Assembly: GCA_025642065.1 (NCBI GenBank)
Contig: JAODUP010000318.1
Location: forward strand, 186,001 to 250,000
Reading direction: 5' to 3'
From: Paralvinella palmiformis
Taxonomy: Eukaryota > Annelida > Polychaeta > Terebellida > Alvinellidae
DNA length: 64,000 nucleotides
The translations under genes were made by a program, and so were the position numbers. This document shows positions 11,925 to 24,054 of this stretch, one piece after another; position 1 is the first letter of the stretch; every line of letters begins with the position of its first letter. The notes under the pieces were generated by a model. That model searched no databases, had not been told where the DNA came from, and saw only the letters and a list, made by a program, of their open reading frames with translations.

Positions 11925-12847
11925 TATACTAACATGTTCATAAAAGTAGCCTTAAATCATCAATCATCATCTAGGCCAAGATAAACATACCTGGACACAA
12001 GATACGCCAATCCAGGCCGAGTCTGAAATATTATATTTGGATGGCGAGATGGAAACAGTGCCATATATATTTTTAATACGATTCGTACGGAAAACATAAT
12101 TTTGTGCGATATTTCCTGAAATTTAATCCAGCGCACTGACGGTTCACTTACGTCAGACATCAACGCGTTTCAACTAGTACCACATTTCGTTTGGTCTCCA
12201 TCTGTTATTTCTTACAATATTTCCTTTCAATTTTCAACTGTTTATAATACCTTGATATTCTGAGTTAATTACAATCCTGAGCCTATTTCTTTACTACCTA
12301 TATTCAGATGATGTAGTAATCTAGACATTTACACGGGAACTACTTTTATTCAAATTCTTTCAGCATTTGATGACATACTGAAATGTGATTGGTAGATTGA
12401 AGAAAAATATATAGTTAAACTATTGGGCAATAATTTAGCATTGTCATTTGTTAAAATCCGATTAATACTACTACTACTTCTACTACTACTACTACTACTA
12501 ATAATAATAATAATAATAATATAGATTTAACGAAGCGTATTTACTAGCCGGAGTCATTCAAGGTCACTGTTCAATGATACTTTGGTATTAGGTATCTAAA
12601 CCCGAAAAACAAACAGAATCGTTTAGATCCCAGTCTTTATCCTCAGATGTTCATTAATTCGATGATCTCGTCAAGTTCGTTATCAGCACATCAACATTTA
12701 TAACTGGTATCATTCAATCGAGGTACCTCACTCGGCTGATTACACTCACTCGCACTTGGATGATCCGTGGATTGGGGATAGTCCTGGATAAGATTATAAA
12801 ATCCTTTATTCTACGTCGTCTATTGATGTATAAAATCCGAATTCTGT
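11916..12847. other. AT-rich sequence with short CTA/ATA microsatellite
   Basis: No gene is recognised. A compound CTA then ATA run lies at about 12468-12521. Confidence 0.5.
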
Positions 12848-12856
12848 CCTGATAAG

Positions 12857-13190
12857 GTCTAGTGAGCTCCGGTGGCCTAGCGGTTAAGTACCCGGCACTT
12901 GGTGCCAACGATCGCAGGTTCGAATCCCTTAAGAGATCGAAACTTTTCCAGGGATTAATTTCTCGGCTCACTACATCGTGGGTGGCTGACCACGTTAAAT
13001 GGCGCTGCCGTCTCCACTGGATTATTTAAAATAAAGGGGGACGTTAAAAAAACCCTGAGACTCAGGGTATTTCGGCTCCATCTTTCCATACTGCTCCCCT
13101 GTGAGTGGTGGGGGAGGAGTTTCTCAACCACTCCAACATAGAGGATGTGCTGATTAAGCGACAGCTGGGGATTCTCCCCGAACAACAAAA
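12857..13190 (+). mobile_element. tRNA-derived SINE, family 1, copy A
   Basis: The head (GTGAGCTCCGGTGGCCTAGC from 12862) carries a Pol III A-box-like TGGCCTAGCGG and, about 40 bp on, a B-box GGTTCGAATCC. The body is about 260 bp (landmarks GGGTGGCTGACCACGTTAAA, GTATTTCGGCTCCATC, GACAGCTGGGGATTC) and the end is A/C-rich. The element is bracketed by the direct repeat CCTGATAAG (12848-12856 and 13191-13199), a target-site duplication as expected for LINE-driven insertion. Confidence 0.9.
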
Positions 13191-13589
13191 CCTGATAAGC
13201 CGCACCTAAGTCAAAGAGCTTATTGGCTGATTGCTCAAACTAGGTCAGATTGTGCTAATTTCTCGGCTTTTCTTATTATCGTGATTTACTTCATTTCCGT
13301 GTACAATCCAGTTGCACAGTTAGTGACAGAAGCGTACTGACCAACATATTTTCAGGTCTTGGGTTCAAACCCCGTTTTACCCAGTTCGGTGGAACGATTT
13401 ATCGGATCATCTGATTTCCCATTGAAGAAATATCTTAAAGAGATAGTCCTCCTCCATTTCAATTTTTTAGGACTAAAAAAGCTAAACTCACAATTAAATA
13501 TCATAAATAATGTCAAAATGTGTAAACGATCACCCAGACATTTAATAATCCAGTTCAAGGTGCTGATTAATCAACTTTTAATGGTCTAT

Positions 13590-13945
13590 GGGCGCCGCCA
13601 TTTTGAAGCCCAGACAGAGACCAGAAGCTCCTGAATGGTGACGTCACTTAAACGGAGCAGTTTGACGTAAATTCTGTAGAGACCGTACAAAAGCATGTAA
13701 ACAAGTGTGAGCAAAGAATTATTCCAGAATATAATGCAATTATGTTATTAAAATTTCGTCATGAATGATATACAACTATATCAGTTTGAGCCAGAAGGAA
13801 CTTTAGAAGAAGATGATGATTCAAAATGGCTCAAAAGAAACTATAATCCGCGTTAGAGCGCCGATGTGACGTCAGAGCATTTCAGTTTTCTCCTTCCCGC
13901 CTTCGAATCTGGCTTCCGGTGCAGCTGTAATGGCGGCCCTCCAGT
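13590..13945. promoter_or_regulatory. Promoter-like motif cluster
   Basis: In 350 bp: GCCGCCATTTTG (YY1-like, 13594), TGACGTCAC (CRE, 13639), TGACGTCAG (CRE, 13867), TTCCCGCC (E2F-like, 13894), CTTCCGGTG (ETS-like, 13913) and AATGGCGGCC (YY1-like, 13930). No convincing exon is seen on either side. A tRNA-like stretch (GGGTTCAAACCCC at about 13362) lies upstream. Confidence 0.35.
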
Positions 13946-14339
13946 GATTTGGACTATTTCCCTATATCTATGATATCAGGTGTATTTCGTGATTATTAAA
14001 GTGGAATTTTTGGTTACTGTTTTAGCATTACATATTTAAGAAATATTTTCTGAGGTTGGACTGTCCTTTTAATTACTCCTGACGATGTTATGACAACAGA
14101 ATACATCTCAGATAGTTGAGTTATCAGATAAGTTACATCAGAAAATTGTGTATATTACGTATTTTATAATTATATAGATCATCTATACTGTCATTTAATT
14201 GAGTAGATCCGATTATTTTCTATTTTAAAATATTTTCTTTTTAAACTATCACCTGACGTCCAATTACAATAATACACAGAAATACATAATTGTTGACGAT
14301 ATAAAGCTATTGTAAAACGGTGGCTTAGAAAGTCTACAA

Positions 14340-14845
14340 TAAGCCCCCGCATTGGTAACAACAGATACAACAATACACACACTAGCAACAACAAATACAC
14401 AAGCCCCCACACTAGCAACAACAGATACAGCAAGCCCCCACACTAGCAACAGCAAATACAACAAGCCCCCACACTAGCAACAACAGATACAGCAAGCCCC
14501 CACACTAGCAACAGCAAATACAACAAGCCCCCACACTAGCAACAACAGATACAGCAAGCCCCCACACTAGCAACAGCAAATACAACAAGCCCCCACACTA
14601 GCAATAACAGATACAACAAGCCCCCACACTAGCAACAAAATACAACAAGCCCCCACACTAGCAAAACATATACACAAGCCCCCACACTAGCAATAACATA
14701 TACAACAAGCCCCCACACTAGCAACAGCACAGATACAGCAAGCCCCCACACTAGCAACAGCAGATACAGCAAGCCCCCACACTAGCAACAGCAGATACAG
14801 CAAGCCCCCACACTAGCAACAGCAGATACGACAACTCCCACCCCA
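14340..14845. repeat. 31-bp minisatellite, about 16 units
   Basis: Unit CAAGCCCCCACACTAGCAAC followed by AACAGATACAG, with alternating AACAAC/AACAGC variants. Each unit carries a C5 run. Confidence 0.95.
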
Positions 14846-15629
14846 CAATGGCAACATTCCTATAGTTGTGGTGAGTAACATAACTTACTACACAATGATC
14901 ATTTAGATCAAACAGACATTATCTATACCTTCGTGTCTTTTTTTTGATTTACCTAACTCGACTCTCAGGTGAGAAAGTTCCTTGGTTTGATATGTTTTAT
15001 TTCGTGCCCGGTGTTGTTAATGTTAAAGAAAGGTATTCTCCCCCCCCCCTTGAGCTGATTGTAGGGTAATGTTTGAGTCAGGCCTTAAACGTCCGAAACT
15101 CCAGGGTTTATCCCTGAGTCAGCGGGGAACAGCTGATGGCAGGATGAAGTACAAACTAAAGATAGAAAATAACCTTGCTAGAGATGATATACCAAAAAAG
15201 TGACATATATTGTTGAAATATTTCACTTAAAAAGATTTATATGGGATAATGTGCTTGAATATGACAGACAACAATTATGTTCGAGTTGGGATGTGGATTG
15301 CTTACCTTTCCATCACTTTAACCTACAAAAACTTTTTGAAGTATTAATTGTACCTCCATCACGTCACTCTACAATTTTGTAAAAGTATTAGTTGTATATT
15401 TTTAGCTTTGATCACGTGTCTTCTTATAACGAGATAGTCAACTGTATCTGGTATTTCTCGTGTAATCCACTTAATTCACTTAATCTCATCATAGTGAAAT
15501 AAATAAATAAACATTTAGCTGGTAGACTTTTATAATTCTACCAAACAATAAAAGTTGGTTTGTCAAACATATTAAATAATCATAGGGTGTAATCTACGGT
15601 AGTTTTTGCTGAAATAAAAGGAGCATCAG

Positions 15630-15631
<2 letters not shown>

Positions 15632-15677
<46 letters not shown>
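15632..15677. repeat. TA microsatellite
   Basis: About 46 bp of AT. The surrounding 14.86-15.77 kb holds a C homopolymer near 15041 and no gene. Confidence 0.95.
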
Positions 15678-15680
<3 letters not shown>

Positions 15681-15764
15681 CATTACATATTGGTCAATCT
15701 TCAATTACCTCACATCGGTCAGTAAAATATCTAGAGGTTATTTTTTGACGAAAGTATTAATCTG

Positions 15765-15850
15765 CATCAGCATGTCACATCAGTATGTCACATCAGTATG
15801 TCACATCAGCATGTCACATCTGTATGTCACATTAGTATATCACATCAGTA
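15765..15850. repeat. 13-bp minisatellite, about 7 units
   Basis: Unit ATGTCACATCAGT with C/T changes, leading straight into a longer-period tandem array. Confidence 0.9.
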
Positions 15851-15904
15851 TGTCGGACTGACTTCTACTATCTTGAGAACATCCACTATCTAAAAATAGG
15901 CAAG

Positions 15905-16440
15905 AAACACTTGTCACTATGATAGATACCATTTGACATCTCCTACAGTCTTGTCTTGTTGAAGTTTGGGGTAGAAACCCCTGGCTGTCGCCTATTGGGC
16001 ACAGCCACCTGGTGTTGTACATTGGCTTGAGATACATGTCATAGATAGATCCATTTGACATCTCCTACGTCTTGTCTTGTTAAGTTGGGGTAGAAACCTG
16101 CTGCTATTGGCAGCCATGGTTCTTCTGTTGTTGTGACGATTGGCGTACTATGAGATGTTTACACTTGTCACTATGATAGATACCATTTGACATCTCCTAC
16201 AGTCTTGTCTTGTCGAAGTTTGGGGTAGAAACCCCTGGCGCCTATTGCACCCACCTGGTGTGCTTCTGTTGTGACATTGACTAGGGTTTACTTGTCACTA
16301 TGATAGATACCATTTGACATCTCCTACAGTCTTGTCTTGTCGAAGTTTGGGGTAGAAACCCCTGGCTGTCGCCTATTGGGCACAGCCACCTGGTGTTGGC
16401 TTCTGTTGTTGTGACGATTGGCGTACTATGAGATGTTTAA
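15905..16440. repeat. Long-period tandem array, about 4 units of 110-150 bp
   Basis: Units share ACTTGTCACTATGATAGATA, CATTTGACATCTCCTACAGT and GTTTGGGGTAGAAACCCCTG, starting near 15908, 16040, 16160 and 16290. Copies differ by internal deletions. GGGGTAGAAACCCC is a short palindrome within each unit. Confidence 0.9.
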
Positions 16441-16454
16441 TATGGTGGAACCTC

Positions 16455-17040
16455 AGTTTGCTATAGTCTATTGTAACATTCTGTTATATTTCATATCTGA
16501 TCATAACATCAATCACCTTCAGCAAATTCATTACTGATTAATTAATTTATAACTGACCTCATATACCGGTAATTTATATTGTCTTCGTTATTGCCTCGTT
16601 AGTGATCAAAATGTACCATCAAAGGCTCAATTGTAGACTAATTGACAATATGTTTAATTACTTCTAAGTCATCGACTTCATATACGGCTCATTGAGTGTT
16701 TAATAACGCCGTTAATTTAAGTTTGAGGTCCTACGTATACGCTAACAATTTGTGTAAACGATGGTTATAATTTGCTTTGATCTATTGACAGTATACAAAA
16801 CACATATTGGTATGAATAATAAATTAGGAAAACAAAACTATTTCGTGCGTTCAAAACGTCACCTGGAAATACTGCAGGGGAAAGTTCCGATTTTTAAGTT
16901 GGCTTAATGGACGGTGATGTTTAGGCCTAAAAACGAACTCGGCTTAATGGCCGAGACCTACGCTACTTGAAAATATGATATCACGTCAATTCTTCAAAAG
17001 CCAGATTGGCTACCTGTTAGCCGGCGTAGCCTATTATTAT
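16455..17040 (+). mobile_element. LINE reverse-transcriptase fragment, interrupted
   Basis: 16450-16528 encodes VYCNILLYFISDHNINHLQQ, and 16977-17050 encodes KYDITSILQKPDWLPVSRRS. These are two parts of one RT C-terminus that lie about 15 residues apart in the 6.5-kb copy but are separated here by about 440 bp of unrelated AT-rich sequence. This is an old copy broken by an insertion. Confidence 0.7.
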
Positions 17041-17049
17041 CATTGATTC

Positions 17050-18218
17050 GATATAATTCGAGTTTACATCATGACGTTATGATTGTATCAATCCGTCTCC
17101 AGCTTCCATCAGGAGCTGGCCAAGAGTAATGCTCAAACCATTCTAGTTGTCATTAACGATTCGTGGTAAGCAAGTGGCTCCCCCAAGCGGGATATCATAG
17201 AACGCGTCCTTTATAAGTGACTGGCATTAGACATGGAGGAATGTACTATAATTGGAAACAAGATTCGGGAAAGAAAATTGACACGCGCGTGTGTGTGTGT
17301 GTGTGGAGACCGAGGGGTTGGGGAATTTTGGTGGCTGAGTAGTGGGTGTGCTATGTCAGAGTTATCGGTTTCTCTATTAACATACATACAGTAAAACTTG
17401 AATTAGTCGATGCTTGACTAAAGAGTACACCTGGCTATTCCGGTATATAGCCTTCATTGTCAATAATAGGCGAACGGTAGCCAAAATAATGACCTAACTA
17501 GTTCATATTTATTCAATTACAGCCTATTTTGTGTACGAATACACACACACACGCGGACATATAACGTTTCAATGTAGGTCATTTTTTTAATCACAGGTTA
17601 TTTCAGAGTGATCTTAAATCACGCGGAAAATAGGGAGCACCACGTCTGAAGTAAATATTAAACTAGCATCAATCTAAACATCAAGACAAATAATCGTGAA
17701 CTTCATATTTCCTAAAAGTTGATGTTATGATGTTTTCCGAGCCCCAAACCAACATCATTATGTTACTATCAAAGAGACTTCGCTCCCTCAAAACTTACAG
17801 CTCGCCACACTTATGATAATAAATAACACTAAATAAATGCTTCTTTTGATTTGTTTATTTTTCTATTGTGTTATTTGTTACACGTCGGCGAAACATCCCA
17901 TAGACTCAGTTAACACAAAGACGCAATCCTATAAACCTGGAGTTTTGTCGCACATCGCGTTGACAATTACATTACGGTGATGTGTAGGTTTGATTTGTCA
18001 CATAAAACAAAACATACACAACAAAGGATTAATTCATCGAACGTTTAAGATGTGCAGTCATATCCTTTCGAGCCTTTGTAAAATGACACACGTTAGTGTT
18101 TCTAATTCTGGCGCGTTTTTTTAAATTTATTTCGGCATCGACATTTCCACGATCAACTCACGTACGTGATAAACCACGGACATCTCAGAAATACATTAAC
18201 AACGGCTCTCTCTCTCCA

Positions 18219-18252
<34 letters not shown>

Positions 18253-20029
18253 TGTGTGTGATTTGTACCATATGGTTACGGTATCATTTACTCAACAGCG
18301 ATATACGTGTTTCGTTGTTTTCCAAAGCGCCATGTGACAGTTGATATGGGGCTCTATGATTATTATAATTTTCCATATTGCAATTATGATTATGATTATT
18401 ATTATTTGTAATAATATTAGCAACAATAATAATCTCGGATCTGTCGCCACCTTTCTCGGTTCACACAATAATCTCCACGGGGAGTAGGATTAAATCGACT
18501 AATCTAAAATAGGATTTCACGCACGCACGCACGCACACACACACACACATCCGTCTTCGTCGAAACCCAAATCACTCAAAGAAACGCCATTTATGATTTA
18601 ATAGTACGTCGAAGGTGCATCACATTTCATCTCCGCGCTGTATCCGGCGTCAACATCTATCTCCTGAGAGAGAGAGATAGAAAAAAAAGGAAAAAAAACA
18701 CACATCCACAAACATGTCGAAACGAGTTTTCCATTTAGAATTATTGTCTTTATGAGTTTGTCTTATAAATACGTCATCAAGTTGTATCCTATTTATACTA
18801 TACACATCTGGAACGATTGTGATCTAATTGAGACTAGGTATAGCTGAAGTTCGGTTGATCCAGAAGGGGGGGGGGGTGAATCACGTTGGGGGTTGGGGGC
18901 ACCTTGTTGTGTGGCCATTGTGGTGGGGATGCTCGCAATTCGAGATAATACTCTTATTTATTTTAGCTTCGTCTCAGTCGGCGAGATAAACACGCCAGGT
19001 TTATTCCATTTAAAAACCTTTCTATTCGATTTCTAGACAGCCAGCCTGATGTGTGTGAGTCTCTCTCTCTCTCTGTGTGTGTGGGTGTGTGTGTGTGCAG
19101 ACCTATCTCTCTCTGTGTGTGTGCGTGCCTCTCTCTTACTCTCTGTGTCCGCGTGCCTCTCTCCCTCTGTGTCTGTGTGCCTCCCCCCTCTCCCTCTCTG
19201 TGCGCGTGTGACTGTGCGTCTTCCACGCTTTAATTATAAACGGCAGCCATGTCATTGCAGCTCTGCAGCTCGAAACACGGTAGAATCACGTGACTAGAAA
19301 ATTGACCAATCACATCATCAGGTTATTATACAATTACCATGTGTAGTTTTTTTTTCAATTTTATTTCCATTAACCCGTAAACATGTGCCGTTATTAACAT
19401 GATATTGACAATATAACATAACTCGACGACAACCCGGTGTGTCATCATAGCCAACAGACACGCCGACAACACTCCCTCAACCCCATCCCCCGCCCGGGAA
19501 AAAATATAACACAATAAATACCAAACAACAATAACAACAACAACACGAAACAAACACCTCATCGTAAATAATATTGTCTGTCATCCGCCATTTTGGTCGA
19601 AGTACAGGTGACAATAAGATCGGAGGACTGTCACAGAAAGAACGCATCGATCAGACACGAGACATCTTGACCACAATATGAATCTAATTACGTGTCTAAT
19701 TAGCATAACTAAGTAAATTCGATAATGAATTTACATTTGCCTAATAACGTATTATTAATATTATGATCATCTTCATAATATTCAGTTTTGCCGATTATTA
19801 TTATTATTATTATTATTACCAGTAACAGTACTTATTGTTGTTGTATTCAACATTAACAAAACACGGTGTGTTTGTGTGTGCACGTGTATGATTGTGTGTG
19901 TGTGTGTGTGTGTGTGTCTGCGTGCGTGTAGGTGTTATCAGGTATTGGTGCCTGAGTGTCCGTACTTGTGTGCGTGCCTCGATGTGCGTGTAAGAGCTTG
20001 TGTGCGCATAACACGGCAACCAATACCTG
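17050..20029. other. Intergenic sequence with many short microsatellites
   Basis: Contains CT/GT runs (18207-18260, 19055-19205), CACG/CA runs (18520-18550), a G homopolymer (18867), a TTA run (19795-19818) and GT/CA runs near 19.88-19.92 kb. Open frames through the CT/GT tracts are artefacts. No gene is recognised. Confidence 0.6.
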
Positions 20030-20035
20030 TTTATT
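20030..20035 (-). terminator. Candidate BCOR polyadenylation signal
   Basis: AATAAA on the minus strand (TTTATT on the plus strand) about 1.2 kb beyond the BCOR stop codon. It is the first canonical hexamer I find downstream of the stop in the direction of transcription. No cleavage-site evidence is possible from sequence alone, and a non-canonical signal closer to the stop is equally possible. Confidence 0.25.
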
Positions 20036-21242
20036 ATATATGTCTGAACCAATACAAGTCAATTTTACCCGCATATCTACCCCCCCCCCCCACACACACA
20101 CAGGCTGTGTACATACTGTCAATATAATAATAATAATGAACGCCTGTGACGACGACAGTGACAACTCTGTCACAACATCATAACATACAGTCACAGTGTC
20201 TTCCCCTAACTATTATTATATTAAAGCTTCTACAGCTTCGGTACATATGTACCTAATATTAATACCTCCATCACAAGACATCCCTATAACAACTGTATTA
20301 TAATAGACAGCCTAATTACACAATTCCTCCTAAACCTATACCATAACACAGGTGGGATATACCTGTATTACTAGGTGCTTGTCAACACTGAGGACACTTG
20401 GGCAAACCATAATAAGCAACATTACACACATACATTATATATATATATATATATATATATATTCATATGGCAAACATTTAAACCGAGTTAATATTATCTT
20501 GGTCACTGACCAATAGCACTATTTCTTGCCACGTGACGGGCACAATAACAACACAACCAATAACAAACATTATCACAAGGCTTAACATAAATCGGGTCAC
20601 CTTCGGGCTTCCATGGCGTCTTAAACCAATCACAAATCATATGACAGATGAACCTTAAGACGCCACAATTATGTGATCATCAATGGCCGAGATTGTGGCA
20701 CTGTCGGCAAGATGCCAAACTTCCATCGGCAACCCTGACTCCTGCCCAGAAGGTAACGCTCACGTGGTCGACCGCTACCACCATCTAGCGGCGATCCAGG
20801 TAGTGCCGTAGGGATATTACCCTATTGATGAGCGGTCATTCCGTAGCATCAATCCATCTGCAGTTTGCGTTCTACCACCAATCCACGTTATCGTGCCATT
20901 AAAAGCACGTTTCCACATACCCTGTAACTATTACGATGACAGAAGAAATGCCAATATCCGTTTCCTCATCGAGCCGCAAAGCAAGAAACAAAACGAAACA
21001 CTTACCGAAATAAAACAAACAAACAAACACCTGTCACGTTAAACCGGGATGATTCTCCCAGAGTGGTTAAAATCTGAACTTCTCCTGAACGATATATGGT
21101 CCTGTCGTATCCCCGACCATTCTCCCGACCAGTCACACACACACACACACACACACACACCATCATCATCACCATCAGGCTGGCAACCCAAACACCTCAA
21201 CAGTCCAGACGTATCCACAATTTCGACCCGTTTTCGCCGCAG
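20036..21242. other. Probable BCOR 3-prime UTR and flank
   Basis: Directly downstream of the BCOR stop on the minus strand. Contains a CA run next to a CATCAT stretch (21125-21178), a TA run (20438-20462) and moderately GC-rich sequence between 20.68 and 20.95 kb. No competing gene is seen. Confidence 0.45.
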
Positions 21243-22713
21243 TCAGTAAGTACATAAGGTCAGCTCGGGCATCTCCCGTTCCTCTAAACCGCTGCCTTCG
21301 TTCGTCACACTAGGAACCTGTTTCGCCTCCTCCTCGAATGGGTTCTCAAGAACCGGTAGGGCCAATTCGCTGGTCACCGGCACCCCCTCGTGAACCGCAC
21401 CCGTGGAGGAGAGAGGCGGTTTTGTCGTCTCTGCGGGCTGTCGTTCTGAGGTAGTAGTGGCGTTCTCTCTGCCAATGGCCCTATGACTACCCTGCTGTCT
21501 GGTCTCACGATCGCTGACCGGTTTATCGCCAGCAATTTCCGGTTCCGTTTGCCGATCCCTTCCTGGAGCACTTCCTCCGTCATCGGCGTCGTGAACGCGC
21601 GACGAGGCGGTGACGATTTTGCGATCCGCCGATGAGACGATCTCGTCCACTGACGCATCATCGAGCGAATTCAGCAACAGCGACGTCGATGACGACAACG
21701 AAGACAACTCCCGTCCATTGCAAGCCGGATCCTTTCTGTCGTCGGCCTTCAAACCGGCACTTCCGCCGCAAGAGTCGGCGCTGAACACCGAACTCCCTTT
21801 TTGGATCGCGGCCAGCTTCGACGCTCCCGGACCAGCGGCCCCGGTTGACCAAGAAGTTGAGCCATCGCCGATCCTCTTCGAGAGACGTACCTTCCGGTTG
21901 ACCTCTCGGGACAACACGGTCTTGGTGACCTCCCGAGCCAGGGCCGTCATCGTGATGGCCATTTCCTTACAGAGGACGGCCTTGTCCAGCTGTAGCTGAG
22001 TCCGCTCCGAGCAATGTTTAGTTCTTGGCCTGGCAGGGCTGCCACCGGGACTACCGGACTCGCTCCTTTTGTACTTGTTGTTAGGCTTCCTCTCTCTGGT
22101 AGTGGCGTTCGGTAGGAAAGAGCACCCGGCCACGGAGGTCGGGTTCGGAGGTGGGGTTCTCGATTTGGACGGACGTTGGACGTTTGGCGAGCTCTCGCTT
22201 CGGTTTAAGGCAGTCAGCCGTAGGATGGCCGTCTTGTTCAACCCACACATATCCAGCGAGGTACACGACTTCGACTTGCGCATGTTCGACGAACGGCGTC
22301 GCTCCTTCGGTCGGCAACCCTGCGGCGTCGATCGGCCAGTTCTCGCGACGATCGCAGGTGTCTGTTTCGGTTCGCCTGCCAGTGCCATCTCCCCTCTCGG
22401 CGTCGCTTCCGGTGTTTCGTGGCCGAAATCCACGCAGGATGCGGCGTCGTCCACGTCCAGCAGGCTCTCCCTGCTGACCTCGAGCAGCTGACAAAGGGTG
22501 CCATCTATCTCCACCAGCTGGACGTTGTCTTCCAGCTGTTCAAACAGCTGATTGTCGTCGACGGCGAACAGAGGATTGGCATGCAGTTGATCTACGACTA
22601 TAGACTTGCTCACTTCGGCGAAGCGTAAGTCGCTGTTCAGGATCATGAAGTCGTCCTTGTTGTCCTGATCAAGTCGACTGGAGACGTCCTTAACCAGATG
22701 GTAGTTGCGTGGT
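21243..22713 (-). CDS. BCOR: BCOR last coding exon: PUFD domain and long C-terminal tail
   Basis: Encodes residues 1557-2045 and the stop. The first 85 residues ([14 protein letters not shown] ... [17 protein letters not shown] ... [12 protein letters not shown]) align along their length with the vertebrate PUFD domain, which forms a beta sheet with the PCGF1 RAWUL domain. The open frame then runs about 400 more residues: Ser/Pro/Arg-rich segments ([31 protein letters not shown]), a predicted amphipathic helix near 1793-1835 ([20 protein letters not shown] onward) and a Ser-rich end. Acceptor ttgattctctccacag is strong. GC content stays high to the stop and falls right after, which fits coding throughout. 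Confidence 0.92.
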
Positions 22714-24022
22714 CTGTGGAGAGAATCAAAATTATTACCTCATCTCATTAACAATAAAATCTTAAAAACGAACTGTAGGATGACGACGATGATAATTGAT
22801 GTTTTACGGTCACTTTTGTGCACATGGTAGGCTTAATGGCCGAGCGACCTCCAAAGGTTTTGAAACGAACTCAGGTGGTAGTGATCTGTGGTACAACGTG
22901 CTGCCAACTAGACCACGGAGGCGCCCAGTGAAGACGTAGGGCTTACCGACAATCAGGTACAGAATGGCGACCGGTTTTGCCCCGTTTTAAGCGCCTCTCT
23001 CTCGAGGATGCAACTATAATAACCAAAACTCATTTTACAAGTTCCATAATAAAAGGAATATGCCGATCAATAGAATACGATGCATACATTACCTTTAAGT
23101 GCAATATCTAGTTACCGGATTGCTAAGTCAACGATATGTCTAATGGATATTTCTGGTTATACTTGAGGACTCTGTGATATTAGATTTTACAATTATGCAT
23201 CCGCTAATACGACGAACATACCCAACTTTGTGGTCCACGTTTAGGTAGAACATCGGTAGGGACGGATCTGAACAGAGGTCGAAGAACAGGTCACATCCTC
23301 CATCGCAACATCCGCTGTCTGGAGCACCGTCCAATAGGTCAAAACCTAGCTCATCTCCTGTGGATAGAAGATGATAGTTTAAACATCTCTCACAGAATGT
23401 TGTTGTTGTTGTTGTCAGTGTTAAGGTTACACGTTGACTACACGGGACAAACAATTCCAGATGCTAATGAGTGGCAAATGAAGGATGATACGTCCCTTAG
23501 ACACCGGGAGTCGTACCTCTCATCCTCGTACGGCCACAGTGACACATTAAGTATCCCAACAAAGAACAATTTATTTAGGTAATTATTTCAGTGAGTGAGT
23601 GAGTGAGTGAATGAGTGAATTTGATTAACCTCGGAGAGACATATGATCGATGGGCGACTCTTTAGATAAATATCCATGACAGATTAGAACCCACAACATG
23701 TTTATTTGCAATGCAACATTTTAATCATCTCATTGAAAGGGAAATATACTGTAAGCAATGTTTATACGTGTCTGTGTGTGTGTGTGTGTGTGTGTATGTG
23801 GTATATAAAATAATAATGATGGTACTCATTTTAATGTGTCTGATTCATATTTGTTATCAGGTTCTTTATTTGTATATCTATTGTATATCTACTTTAAATC
23901 TCATAAAGACCTCATTCAGTAAGAGTTGTTTATTAAAATGGGCCAATATTAAAAAATTATGACAAAACACTTCAAACTTCCTCAGAACTTCAATCAATTT
24001 TAACTCAAGTTAGTTACATCCA

Positions 24023-24054
<32 letters not shown>

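Noticed and set aside
12857..13190. Possible functional tRNA genes at the B-box motifs (also 8.3, 9.57, 10.0, 28.6, 33.07, 38.1 kb)
   Set aside because: None folds into a complete cloverleaf by eye; they carry non-tRNA bodies or are decayed, so they are SINE heads.
21610..22504. Several 90-140 codon frames on other frames and the opposite strand within BCOR exon 9
   Set aside because: Shadow frames caused by the high GC content of the real exon; only the BCOR frame continues the PUFD homology.
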